Part shown: piece after piece, positions 15,710 to 23,255 of the stretch
Layout: every line of letters begins with the position of its first letter
Numbering within the stretch: the first letter of the stretch is position 1
Source: Aeromonas piscicola
GTDB taxonomy: Bacteria; Pseudomonadota; Gammaproteobacteria; Enterobacterales; Aeromonadaceae
NCBI RefSeq assembly: GCF_000820005.1
Contig: NZ_CDBL01000067.1
Span: forward strand, 1 to 64,000
Direction: 5' to 3'
Length of the DNA stretch: 64,000 nt
Program-made: the position numbers and the translations under genes
Notes under the pieces: generated by a model
Told to the model about the DNA's origin: nothing
The model's input: the letters and a program-made list of their open reading frames with translations, nothing else
Database searches by the model: none

Positions 15710-16789
15710 TTAGGCCTCCGGTTCGCTGTGCGTGTCAGCACCTGCAGGCGGGGCGGCAGGGCGCGCCCCGACCGCCACGTCGGCCTCTTCATAGCTGCCA
15801 AAGGCTTCATATTCGCCGATGGCATAGCCTTCCTGACGCCAGTACTGGTTTTCAAAGCCCTTGGTGTCGTCGTTGTCGGCGGCCTTGCGCTTGCGGGTGT
15901 TGCGCTGGGTGTAGATGTGTAGGTTGGCCAGGGTGGTGACCCACATCCCGTTCGCCGGGAAATAGGGCGGGATGAAGGCCGGGCGGCCGGCAATGGATTT
16001 GGCCAGCTGCTGGGCGGCGATCTGCTCGGTGGGCTTGGTGGCCTCGCTGTAGAGCTTGGCCTGGGCCGCGGCCACCAGGTCGGTACCGACCAGCACCACC
16101 AGACGGGGATCGGTGCGATAGAGCGGGTTGATGGTGGCGTTGATGAGGTCAGAGGCCATTTCATCCAGGGTCTTGAAGTCGCCGTGGCCGTTCGGGTCGA
16201 AATAGATCTTGTCGCCGGCAGGAGCTTTCACTACCTGGCTGCCCTTGTTCCACTCACGCGCCAGTTGCTGCCAGCCCTTGTTGACGTCTTCACCCAGCGG
16301 GCACTTGACCGGATCGGAGTCATCGGCGATGTGGGTGCCGTTAAAACCCACCCGCAGCATGTCGAGGCCAAAGGTCTGGTTGGTGAAGTCGGACACCAGC
16401 TGCACAAACTGGCCCTCGTGGCCAGCGTTGGCCCAGGTACACAGGGTGCTCCAGTCCAGGCGCACGCAGGAATCGGTCTCGGTCAGGCTGTACTTGTTGC
16501 CGTCGACCCCAATCTTGCGACGAAAACGCCCCTCAACCTTGCGGCCGGTGTGCAGGGCACTGGCGCCGACCTGCACCACCTGACCGGTCAGCTGGTCCAC
16601 GTCCAGGCAGGTGATGAGTTTGAGGAACTCGGTGGATTCAAGGATGGCGCTGCGCAGCACCGTTTCCATGGGGGCGCTGACGGAGAACTGCTTGGTCAGC
16701 GCGTTCTCGGGCACGTTGAAGGCCTTGGCCAGCAACGCGTTGTAGTGGTTCAGGCACTTCTCAGCCTGCGGGGTTTTGGTTTGACTCAC
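15710..16789 (-). CDS. Major capsid protein gpN
   Basis: GTG at 16789 is chosen: AGGAG lies 6 bases upstream and the resulting 359 residues match P2 gpN (357). The longer frame with ATG at 16840 runs into the scaffold gene. Landmarks are LNHYNALLAKAFNVPENALT, VQVGASALHTGRKVEGRF, and RLVVLVGTDLVAAAQAKLY in the C-terminal half with RPAFIPPYFPANGMWVTTL. The N-terminus of P2 gpN is removed by gpO during maturation; the same is expected here. Confidence 0.9.
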   Translation of the reverse strand: MSQTKTPQAEKCLNHYNALLAKAFNVPENALTKQFSVSAPMETVLRSAILESTEFLKLITCLDVDQLTGQVVQVGASALHTGRKVEGRFRRKIGVDGNKYSLTETDSCVRLDWSTLCTWANAGHEGQFVQLVSDFTNQTFGLDMLRVGFNGTHIADDSDPVKCPLGEDVNKGWQQLAREWNKGSQVVKAPAGDKIYFDPNGHGDFKTLDEMASDLINATINPLYRTDPRLVVLVGTDLVAAAQAKLYSEATKPTEQIAAQQLAKSIAGRPAFIPPYFPANGMWVTTLANLHIYTQRNTRKRKAADNDDTKGFENQYWRQEGYAIGEYEAFGSYEEADVAVGARPAAPPAGADTHSEPEA

Positions 16790-16799
16790 TGGGTGCTCC

Positions 16800-17717
16800 T
16801 CAGCAAACGGTCGGGTGGGTGTCGCTGCCGCCCAGGGCATCGGGGCGCTGGTCTGGTGCTTCTACCGAAAATTTTTCGATCTTGGCGTTGAGGCCGGTCA
16901 GCTGTTCGCCCAAGCCCTTGAGAGTCTGCTCGAAGGCCGAGAACTGCTCGGAGGTGACGGCGACTGGGGCGGGATCGGTGACGGTGGCCGGCTCGGTGAC
17001 GGCCGGTTGCTTGTCTGCCGTCAGCGCGTCGACCTTGGCGCCAAAGGTTTCAATCTGGGTGCCCAGCGCGGTGAACATCCCCGCCAGCTTGTTCATCTGT
17101 TCTTCGTTCATGTCGGTACTGTCCTCGGGTTGGGGGCGGATCGGTGACTCAGTGGGGATCGCCGTGGTCGGGGCGCCATGACCGCCCAGGAAGTTGAACA
17201 CCTTGTGCAGGAGTGAGACGCGGTCGGGCTGGCTGTGCTCGTCGGCCGGCAGCGAGAAGCCGGACAAGTCCAGCGGCTGGCTGATCCCCACGGTCGGCGA
17301 CGGGTGCTTGGCGGAAAACTTGAGCATGGTGGTGCCGGTGCTGGCGGGGATGTCGGTGACCCCTACGGCAAACAGGTAGGTTTTGCCCTGACCGGTGAAG
17401 TTATCCAGCGGCTCGATGGAGCAGAATTTGTACTGGCCGCGCTGGTTCTGATAGATGAGGTCGCGGGTCGGGCAGAGGATGGCGAACAGGGTATGTTTGC
17501 CGTCTACCTTGTCAGCCTTGAGGGCCTGCACGTAGCCCAGGTTCTCGCCCCATTTCTCATGGTCAGGCCAGAGCTGTGCACAGTAGAAGGTGGGATCGTA
17601 GGTGTCGGCCATGTCGGTGATCCACTTGGCCGAAATCTCACGGCCATCCACGGACTGGCCCTCAGTGGCAATCGCCACCCAGCCGGTGCGCAGTGATGAG
17701 TCTGTCGGTGTTGGCAC
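16800..17717 (-). CDS. Capsid scaffold and maturation protease gpO
   Basis: GTG at 17717 is chosen because AGGAGG precedes it by 5 bases; the 305-residue product then starts PTPTDSSLRTGWVAIATEGQ, as in P2 gpO. The serine protease domain covers about residues 1-150. A likely triad is Asp24 (SVDGREI), His53 (WPDHEKW) and Ser100 (FCSIEP), the same order as in P2. The C-terminal part is helical (SEQFSAFEQTLKGLGEQLT) and acts as scaffold. It heads the leftward late operon. Confidence 0.9.
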   Translation of the reverse strand: MPTPTDSSLRTGWVAIATEGQSVDGREISAKWITDMADTYDPTFYCAQLWPDHEKWGENLGYVQALKADKVDGKHTLFAILCPTRDLIYQNQRGQYKFCSIEPLDNFTGQGKTYLFAVGVTDIPASTGTTMLKFSAKHPSPTVGISQPLDLSGFSLPADEHSQPDRVSLLHKVFNFLGGHGAPTTAIPTESPIRPQPEDSTDMNEEQMNKLAGMFTALGTQIETFGAKVDALTADKQPAVTEPATVTDPAPVAVTSEQFSAFEQTLKGLGEQLTGLNAKIEKFSVEAPDQRPDALGGSDTHPTVC

Positions 17718-17894
17718 GGCGGCCTCCTGGTGTCGAATTGGCGTCAGGTTATCGGGGCCAGCGCAGGGGAGCACTCAGAGGCGTTCGGGCGATTTCGGAT
17801 AGCGGGGGTTATCCGAATTCATCCGAATGAAGGCGGCGGGAGGGGCGGGATCGGCTCAGTATCATGAGCCCCAGCTTTATGACTGGGGAGCCTC
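17718..17894. promoter_or_regulatory. Divergent late promoter region (PO/PP-like) with symmetric dyad
   Basis: Between gpO (leftward) and gpP (rightward) lies a perfect inverted repeat TTCGGATA (17794-17801) / TATCCGAA (17810-17817). A further copy of ATCCGAAT is at 17821-17828. Candidate -10 hexamers lie at similar distance on both sides: GATAAC on the minus strand (17748-17753) and TATCAT on the plus strand (17860-17865). No good -35 is seen, as expected for activator-dependent promoters. In P2 the PO and PP promoters in this position need Ogr. Binding by the local Ogr is inference. Confidence 0.55.
17869..17888 (+). promoter_or_regulatory. Hairpin over the terminase ribosome-binding site
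   Basis: CCCCAG (17869-17874) pairs with CTGGGG (17883-17888) across an 8-base loop. The GGGGAG Shine-Dalgarno of the terminase gene is inside the 3' arm, 6 bases before ATG. This could limit terminase translation. Confidence 0.4.
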
Positions 17895-20024
17895 ATGGCC
17901 TATACAGAAGAGGTACGACAAACCGCCAAGCGGCTTTATCTGCGCCATTGGAGTGCACGGGAGATCAAGGAGGAACTCGGCCTTGGCAGCGTGCGGGTGG
18001 TGTACCTGTGGGCCGAGAAGTACGGCTGGACGGAGCTATTGAGCGACGAGGCGCTGGAAGATGCGATCACCCGTCGTTACCAGGTGCTGGCCGCCAAGCC
18101 AAAGAAGAACCACGCCGACCTGGCCGAAATGGACCGGCTTATCAGCCACCACGTCGCCCTCAAGGCGGAGGCCGTCAAGCTGGCCGAGCGCGAGCAGGCC
18201 CTCAAGGCTCGCCGGCAGGCCACCCCGTCAGATGAGGCTGGCGAGGTGGGCGAGGGTGACGGACGCCGCCAGCGTGGGGAGAACAAGCCGAAGAAGGGCG
18301 GCAAGAAGACCAAGAACTGGGTCAATGACCTGGGCCCCGAAGACTTCGAGGGGTGGCTGGCCTCCCTGTTCCCGCACCAGCTGTATGTGCGGGAGGTCAA
18401 GAACGACCCGGCCATCCCGCGTACCCGCAACATCCTCAAGTCCCGCCAGATCGGCATGACCTACTATTTCGCCGGCGAAGCGCTGGAAGATGCCATCTTG
18501 ACCGGTGGCAATCAGGTGTTCCTGTCCGCCACCCGGGCCCAGGCCGAGATCTTCCGCTCCTACATCATCAACATCGCCCGCAAGTTCTTAGGCGTGGAGC
18601 TCAGCGGCAACCCCATTGTGCTCTCCAACGGCGCGCAGCTGGTGTTCTGTTCAACCAGCGCCAACAGTGCCCAGGGCTACACCGGCAACTTCTACGCCGA
18701 CGAATACTTCTGGATCAAGAACTTCAAGGCGGTCACCGACGTGGCCACCGGCATGGGCTCGCAATCCCACTGGCGCAAGACCTTTTTCTCTACCCCGTCC
18801 AGCAAGGCCCATGGCGGTTACAAGCTGTGGACCGGGGATGACTGGAAGGGCAAGGATCCGGCGCGCCAGGCCATCGAGTTTCCGACCGAGGCAGAGCTGC
18901 GCGACGGCGGCCGGGTCTGCCCGGATCGGGTATGGCGTTACATCCTCACTCTGGAGGAGGCGGTGTCGACCGGCTTCAACCTCATCGACATCGAGGCGCT
19001 GCGCGAAGAGACCGCCATCGAGGTATTCGATCACCTCTACATGTGCGCCTTTGTGGACGATGAAGCCTCGGTGTTCAAGTTCCAGCACATGGAGCGGGCC
19101 CAGACCAGTGTCAGCAACTGGAGCGACTACACCCCGGGGCATCCCGAGCCGTTCGGCAAGCGCGAGGTGTGGCTGGGCTATGACCCGAGCCGGACCCGCG
19201 ATAACGCCACCCTGGTGGTGGTCGCCCCGCCGCTGTTCCCGGGCGAAAAGTTCCGGGTGCTGGAGAAGCATTTCTGGCGCGGGATGAACTTTCGCTACCA
19301 GGCGGATGAGATAGAGAAGATCGCCAAGAAGTTCCGGGTCACCTATTTGGGGATCGACGTCTCCGGGGTGGGCAGCGGGGTGTATGACCTGCTGCAGCCC
19401 GTGTTCAAGTCAACCATCACCCCTATTAACTACAACGTGGAGAGCAAGGCCCGGCTGGTACTCAAGATGGTGGATGTGGTCGAGTCAGATCGCATCGAGT
19501 GGGATCAGGAAGACATCGAGATCCCGCTGGCCTTCATGAGTATCAAGCGCAGCACCACCGGCGGCGGCCAGCTGACGTTCAGGGCCTCGCGCAGCAGCGA
19601 GACCGGGCACGCCGACGTGTTCTTTGCCATTGCCCACGCGGTGGACAACGAACCGCTCGACACATCGCGCCGCCGCAAATCCACCTGGGCCATCAGCAAA
19701 CGAGGAAAACATGAGCCGCAAACAGCGCTTTCATCAGCGGGCCGAGCGGCCCACCCCCAATACAACTGGCAGCCGGCCCTCGGTCAGTTTTTCCATGGCC
19801 GAGCCCATCGACCCCACGGCCTGGATGACCGATTACACGGACGTGTTCTACAGCCCCTGGGGCGAGTACTACCTGCCGCCTATCGACCGGCAGGGGCTGG
19901 CCAAGGTCGCCCGCGCCAATGCACACCATGGCGCCATCTTGATGGCGCGGCGCAACATGGTATCGGGCCGCTTTATCAGCAGCGAAGGGGTGCCCCGGGA
20001 GGTGATCACCGCCTTTGTGCATAA
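17895..20024 (+). CDS. Terminase large ATPase subunit gpP
   Basis: The core (residues 1 to about 600) is P2 gpP: an N-terminal HTH-like segment (AREIKEELGLGSVRVVYLWA), the P-loop region ILKSRQIGMTYYFAGEAL at 180-197, a Walker B NFYADEYFW at 265-273 and nuclease-type aspartates in VWLGYDPSRTRDNATL and VTYLGIDVSGVGSG. It drives DNA packaging. The frame does not stop near residue 605, where the portal gene starts, but runs on 104 more codons inside portal in another frame (709 residues in all, against about 590 for P2 gpP). That tail looks like a portal shadow (low-complexity GRAHRPHGLDDRLHGRV). Confidence 0.88.
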   Translation: MAYTEEVRQTAKRLYLRHWSAREIKEELGLGSVRVVYLWAEKYGWTELLSDEALEDAITRRYQVLAAKPKKNHADLAEMDRLISHHVALKAEAVKLAEREQALKARRQATPSDEAGEVGEGDGRRQRGENKPKKGGKKTKNWVNDLGPEDFEGWLASLFPHQLYVREVKNDPAIPRTRNILKSRQIGMTYYFAGEALEDAILTGGNQVFLSATRAQAEIFRSYIINIARKFLGVELSGNPIVLSNGAQLVFCSTSANSAQGYTGNFYADEYFWIKNFKAVTDVATGMGSQSHWRKTFFSTPSSKAHGGYKLWTGDDWKGKDPARQAIEFPTEAELRDGGRVCPDRVWRYILTLEEAVSTGFNLIDIEALREETAIEVFDHLYMCAFVDDEASVFKFQHMERAQTSVSNWSDYTPGHPEPFGKREVWLGYDPSRTRDNATLVVVAPPLFPGEKFRVLEKHFWRGMNFRYQADEIEKIAKKFRVTYLGIDVSGVGSGVYDLLQPVFKSTITPINYNVESKARLVLKMVDVVESDRIEWDQEDIEIPLAFMSIKRSTTGGGQLTFRASRSSETGHADVFFAIAHAVDNEPLDTSRRRKSTWAISKRGKHEPQTALSSAGRAAHPQYNWQPALGQFFHGRAHRPHGLDDRLHGRVLQPLGRVLPAAYRPAGAGQGRPRQCTPWRHLDGAAQHGIGPLYQQRRGAPGGDHRLCA

Positions 20025-20757
20025 CCTGCTGCAGTTCGGGGACGCGGCGCTGCTGAAATTGCGCAACGGGTTTGGCCAGGTGGTGGGGCTCTACCCTCTG
20101 TCTAGCCTTTACCTGCGCCGCTGCCAGGATGGCAATTTCCTGATGCTGCAGCGGGACGGCAGTTACAAACGCTATCTGGCAGAGGACATCATCTGGCTGG
20201 CCCAGTACGACCCGGTGCAGCAGGTGTATGGCCAGCCCGATTACCTGGGAGGCCTGCAGTCGGCCCTGCTCAACCAGGACGCCACCATGTTCCGGCGCAA
20301 ATACTTCCTCAACGGGGCGCACATGGGGTTCATCTTCTATGCCACGGATCCGAACATGGACGATGACCAGGAAACGGAAATGAAGGAGATGATCGCAAGC
20401 TCCAAGGGGGTCGGAAACTTTCGCTCGATGTTCGTCAACATCCCGGGCGGCAAGCCCGATGGCATCAAGCTGATCCCGGTGGGGGACATCGCGACCAAAG
20501 ACGAGTTTGCGGCCATCAAGGCAATCACCGCCCAGGATGTGCTGACAGCGCACCGGTTCCCGGCTGCCCTTGCCGGCATCATCCCGTCCAATGGTGGTGC
20601 GGGTCTCGGCAACCCTGAGCAGTACGACCGGACCTATGCCCGCAACGAAACGCTCCCGATGTGCGAGCTTATCCAGGATGCGATCAATGGCGCCAATTTG
20701 CCGCGCCGGCTGCAGGTGGATTTCAATCGGTCGCTAGAGGTCGGTGTTACTGTATAG
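19711..20757 (+). CDS. Portal protein gpQ
   Basis: ATG at 19711 is preceded by CGAGGAAAAC and gives 348 residues, close to P2 gpQ (344). Landmarks are FYSPWGEYYLPPIDRQGLAK, ARANAHHGAILMARRNMVSG, the central AEDIIWLAQYDPVQQVYGQP and YLGGLQSALLNQDATMFRRK. Twelve subunits form the DNA entry channel at one capsid vertex. The gene overlaps the open terminase frame by 314 bases. Confidence 0.9.
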   Translation: MSRKQRFHQRAERPTPNTTGSRPSVSFSMAEPIDPTAWMTDYTDVFYSPWGEYYLPPIDRQGLAKVARANAHHGAILMARRNMVSGRFISSEGVPREVITAFVHNLLQFGDAALLKLRNGFGQVVGLYPLSSLYLRRCQDGNFLMLQRDGSYKRYLAEDIIWLAQYDPVQQVYGQPDYLGGLQSALLNQDATMFRRKYFLNGAHMGFIFYATDPNMDDDQETEMKEMIASSKGVGNFRSMFVNIPGGKPDGIKLIPVGDIATKDEFAAIKAITAQDVLTAHRFPAALAGIIPSNGGAGLGNPEQYDRTYARNETLPMCELIQDAINGANLPRRLQVDFNRSLEVGVTV

Positions 20758-20772
20758 AGATCCAGCTTAGGG

Positions 20773-20778
20773 TATAAT
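20773..20778 (+). promoter_or_regulatory. Candidate promoter -10 (TATAAT) for ogr
   Basis: A consensus TATAAT lies 37 bases before the ogr start. The -35 is weak: TTACTG at 20748-20753 with a long 19-base spacer. This would allow middle-time expression of the activator separate from the late operon. Confidence 0.45.
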
Positions 20779-20814
20779 CGAGCGGTTTTTTATCGACGGT
20801 ATCTGGGGGGATTT

Positions 20815-21069
20815 ATGCGGGTATTTTGCCGGGAATGTGGGGAGCTGGGGCGTATTACCAAGACGCACCGCCTGAGCCGTGATACCGCCGATCTGTACTG
20901 CCAGTGCACGGATGCGGAATGCGGACACAGCTGGGTGTCGCAGGTGTCATACAGTCATCCACTGAGCCCATCGGGGCGCACGACCAGCCAACTGGCCTTG
21001 AGCCTTATCAACTCGCTTAGCCAAGAGGGGCGACAGGCTCTGCAGCGGGAACTCAACCTGGGACAATGA
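20815..21069 (+). CDS. ogr: Late transcription activator, Ogr/Delta zinc finger
   Basis: An 84-residue protein with the Ogr signature Cys5-x2-Cys8-x22-Cys31-x4-Cys36 (MRVFCRECGE ... CTDAECGHSW), the same spacing as P2 Ogr. Ogr proteins bind upstream of late promoters and contact the RNA polymerase alpha subunit. It has its own TATAAT box and a GGGGGG ribosome site 5 bases from the ATG. The likely target is the dyad in the gpO-gpP gap. The C-terminal half (SLINSLSQEGRQALQRELNL) is helical. Confidence 0.9.
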   Translation: MRVFCRECGELGRITKTHRLSRDTADLYCQCTDAECGHSWVSQVSYSHPLSPSGRTTSQLALSLINSLSQEGRQALQRELNLGQ

Positions 21070-21094
21070 GAAAGGGGCGCACTCTAGCGTTTCC

Positions 21095-21376
21095 TTATGG
21101 CTTGAGCTTTCCTGTAAGTTGGGTTTGCATCTCTTCTAGAGACCATTGTCGATGACCGTCATACCAACAAATGTAACCGTTGGTTAGGTGGTCCATCGCC
21201 AGTGCTGCAGCGTTCTCTTTCATGACAAATACCACCTGTTCAAGGCCCCACTCGTCAATTGCCAAACCTTTGACGATCGGAATCACGTCTCCATCCTCCT
21301 GAGCCTTACTCATACTGCGACTAGCATCTCCTTTCACATAGTAAATTCCCTGCTTAACCTCTTCTTGTGCAGCCAT
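21095..21376 (-). CDS. Hypothetical protein (93 aa), prophage accessory region
   Basis: Start at 21376 (MAAQEEVKQGIYYVKGDASR) is chosen because AGAGAGGAAC precedes it at about 8 bases; the frame is open further to 21442 but without a ribosome site. The protein is acidic with no signal or membrane segment and ends WYDGHRQWSLEEMQTQLTGK. No family is recognised. It lies between ogr and the SmbP-like gene, downstream of a strong terminator, so it probably has its own promoter. Confidence 0.6.
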   Translation of the reverse strand: MAAQEEVKQGIYYVKGDASRSMSKAQEDGDVIPIVKGLAIDEWGLEQVVFVMKENAAALAMDHLTNGYICWYDGHRQWSLEEMQTQLTGKLKP

Positions 21377-21441
21377 GATACTTGTTCCTCTCTCTAAACT
21401 GTTCCCGCTGTTAGGTAGTAAAATCGTCGTTAGATTGATCA

Positions 21442-21475
21442 AAAAAGCCGAAACCCTGTTAGGGTCTCGGCTTTT
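21442..21475. terminator. Bidirectional rho-independent terminator
   Basis: AAAAAGCCGA then AACCCTGTTAGGGT then CTCGGCTTTTT forms a GC-rich stem with A/T tracts on both flanks. It closes the leftward SmbP-like gene, whose stop is 17 bases away. Confidence 0.85.
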
Positions 21476-21491
21476 TCAGAAGGTGTATACA

Positions 21492-21746
21492 TTACTTAAG
21501 CTTAGTAGAGTCGAGAGTTTTCTGATGGGCCGCTTCAGAAGCTTTCTTCGCTTCAATCGCTGCTTTTTGAGCCTCTTCTGTTTTACCAGCCTTATGCAGC
21601 TCGATAGCCTTTTGATGATGTTTAGCAGCAGTTTGGTGCATTTTTGCTGCATCTTCGTGAACTTTCACAGCGTCCGTGGCAGTTGCAGCCATGGCGAAAG
21701 AGGACGCTCCCAGCATCAGGGCTAATACAAACGAAGCTTTTTTCAT
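21492..21746 (-). CDS. Small metal-binding periplasmic protein, SmbP-like
   Basis: An 84-residue precursor with a clear signal peptide (MKKASFVLALMLGASSFAMA, cleavage near residue 20) and a mature helical part rich in His, Lys and Ala (HEDAAKMHQTAAKHHQKAIE). The heptad-like spacing of His resembles SmbP and related periplasmic helical-bundle proteins that bind copper or other metals. RBS AAAGGA lies 7 bases before ATG. Codon use is AT-richer than the phage structural genes, suggesting an acquired accessory gene. Confidence 0.7.
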   Translation of the reverse strand: MKKASFVLALMLGASSFAMAATATDAVKVHEDAAKMHQTAAKHHQKAIELHKAGKTEEAQKAAIEAKKASEAAHQKTLDSTKLK

Positions 21747-22002
21747 AGTAAATTCCTTTTATTGAGTAAGGCCACATTAGGTGGCTTAAGATCGAATAGA
21801 CTATGTCTTGAATTCAAATGGAACACTTTGTGGTTGAAATTTTGAATCACGTCACATTTTTAAGTTGATTGGCTTGGCTCTTAATTTTTTCAAGTAGAGA
21901 AAATGTATAAGTGATTATCGTTCTAATGTGCAAGAGAAATATATTTAATTAAGATGTATGTTGTTTTCAGCTGAATATAGATTGATTAATGATATTTTTT
22001 CG
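21747..22002. other. AT-rich intergenic region between accessory genes
   Basis: No ORF is supported. It holds the leader of the SmbP-like gene, including an imperfect stem GCCAC (21771-21775) / GTGGC (21781-21785), and the downstream end of the PAP2 gene. Base composition is clearly AT-rich compared with both flanks. Confidence 0.6.
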
Positions 22003-22605
22003 TTAGTGATTCACTATGCCAGCATTAATCAGCTTTGCGAAGGTGATTTTATACATGTGTTCGGCTAATGCCACAACGGTATCACCTTTCCACTTCCAAA
22101 GTGGATGAACCAAACAATAAGATATACTTGTTGTTATAAGTGAACCAACCATATCAAGCGGAAAATGTAGTCCTAGAAAAATGCGGGCCCAGGCTACTGC
22201 ACAGCCAGCGACTAATGCTCCACAGGCAGCTGTACGCATTCCTCCAAACATTAATGTCAATCCGACTCCGACAAAAACAGTCATATGATCACTAGGGAAT
22301 GAAGAATCAGGAGTATGGCTTAGCCAAGTATGACCAAGCTCTATCATGAATGGACGAGGATGATACCAGAACATGCTTATCATCTGATTTAAACCAAGTG
22401 CAATCATAGTGACAGCACATGCTTTTAGTATTTTGCTTCGATAGGTCACATCCCCCCATAACCAATATGAGACAAATAATAATGGGATAAAATAAATCAG
22501 TACTTCAGCTATCATGGTAGCTGCATATAATAGCCAAAGAGGCGTTTTATCAGATGCATTTAAGAGTAAAAAAAATGCACGGTTTAACACTTCGACATTT
22601 TCCAT
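22003..22605 (-). CDS. PAP2-family phosphatase, undecaprenyl-diphosphatase-like
   Basis: A 200-residue membrane protein with about five or six hydrophobic segments. The three phosphatase motifs are visible: YHPRPF (residues about 80-85), SFPSDHMTV (about 102-110) and ARIFLGLHFPLDMVGS (about 140-155), with the catalytic histidines in the second and third. BcrC/YbjG-type enzymes recycle undecaprenyl pyrophosphate at the membrane and can give bacitracin resistance. It is 14 bases downstream of the retropepsin-like gene, so the two are probably one AT-rich operon carried by the prophage. Confidence 0.85.
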   Translation of the reverse strand: MENVEVLNRAFFLLLNASDKTPLWLLYAATMIAEVLIYFIPLLFVSYWLWGDVTYRSKILKACAVTMIALGLNQMISMFWYHPRPFMIELGHTWLSHTPDSSFPSDHMTVFVGVGLTLMFGGMRTAACGALVAGCAVAWARIFLGLHFPLDMVGSLITTSISYCLVHPLWKWKGDTVVALAEHMYKITFAKLINAGIVNH

Positions 22606-22619
22606 TTCATGAGGCTCTT

Positions 22620-23132
22620 TTATTTTTTGGTTTTAGTGCATGAACCGCTTTTTAGGTATTTACTTGACGAGTCAACTAGCGCTCCCATGTGCTGCAGAGT
22701 ATTTCTGCCAATTAACGCTGGGTATATCTTGTTACTACGATTAGCTAATGTGAACTCCTCGTTTTCTAGAATTACACCTCCCATGCAGATATCCAAACTA
22801 ACTACAGAACGATGGTCTTCTCCACCTGCACCACTAATTTTTACTTTACGTGAAACTGGTAAGTTATATGGTATTGAAGTCGTTTCTCCAGTGTCTTTAT
22901 TTTTTATTTCGACATTGAATTTAACCCATTTTTTATGGTTTTTTATATACAGATCGATGTTGTTAGCATCAATCGATGATGACTCAGCTCCTGTATCTAG
23001 CTTCATATCGAGAGCGGTATTGCTTGGTAGGATTGAGCCATGTTCAACCCATCCGTAGGTAACCTGATGCATCTCAGTTGCTGATAATGAAGATGCAATT
23101 AGTAGCGGAATCATAAGCTTAAGTGTGAACAT
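22620..23132 (-). CDS. Secreted retropepsin-like protease (PF05618 type)
   Basis: A 170-residue precursor with a signal peptide (MFTLKLMIPLLIASSLSA) and the active-site motif MKLDTGAESSSID near residue 43, as in the retropepsin-like family often labelled ATP-dependent zinc protease. A second landmark is IPALIGRNTLQHMGALVDSS, the Ile-Gly-Arg-Asn strand typical of the family. It should act in the periplasm. It sits with a PAP2 phosphatase in an AT-rich block. Substrate unknown. Confidence 0.75.
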   Translation of the reverse strand: MFTLKLMIPLLIASSLSATEMHQVTYGWVEHGSILPSNTALDMKLDTGAESSSIDANNIDLYIKNHKKWVKFNVEIKNKDTGETTSIPYNLPVSRKVKISGAGGEDHRSVVSLDICMGGVILENEEFTLANRSNKIYPALIGRNTLQHMGALVDSSSKYLKSGSCTKTKK

Positions 23133-23255
23133 AGGTTGTGCCCTCTCATTTTAATACATATATATAATGGGATTATTAATAGAGAATTAAGACTGTAAAA
23201 ATATAAAAGTAACATGTGGTGCTTCAATTGGGTATGTTTGCTCTGATTTTGCTCC

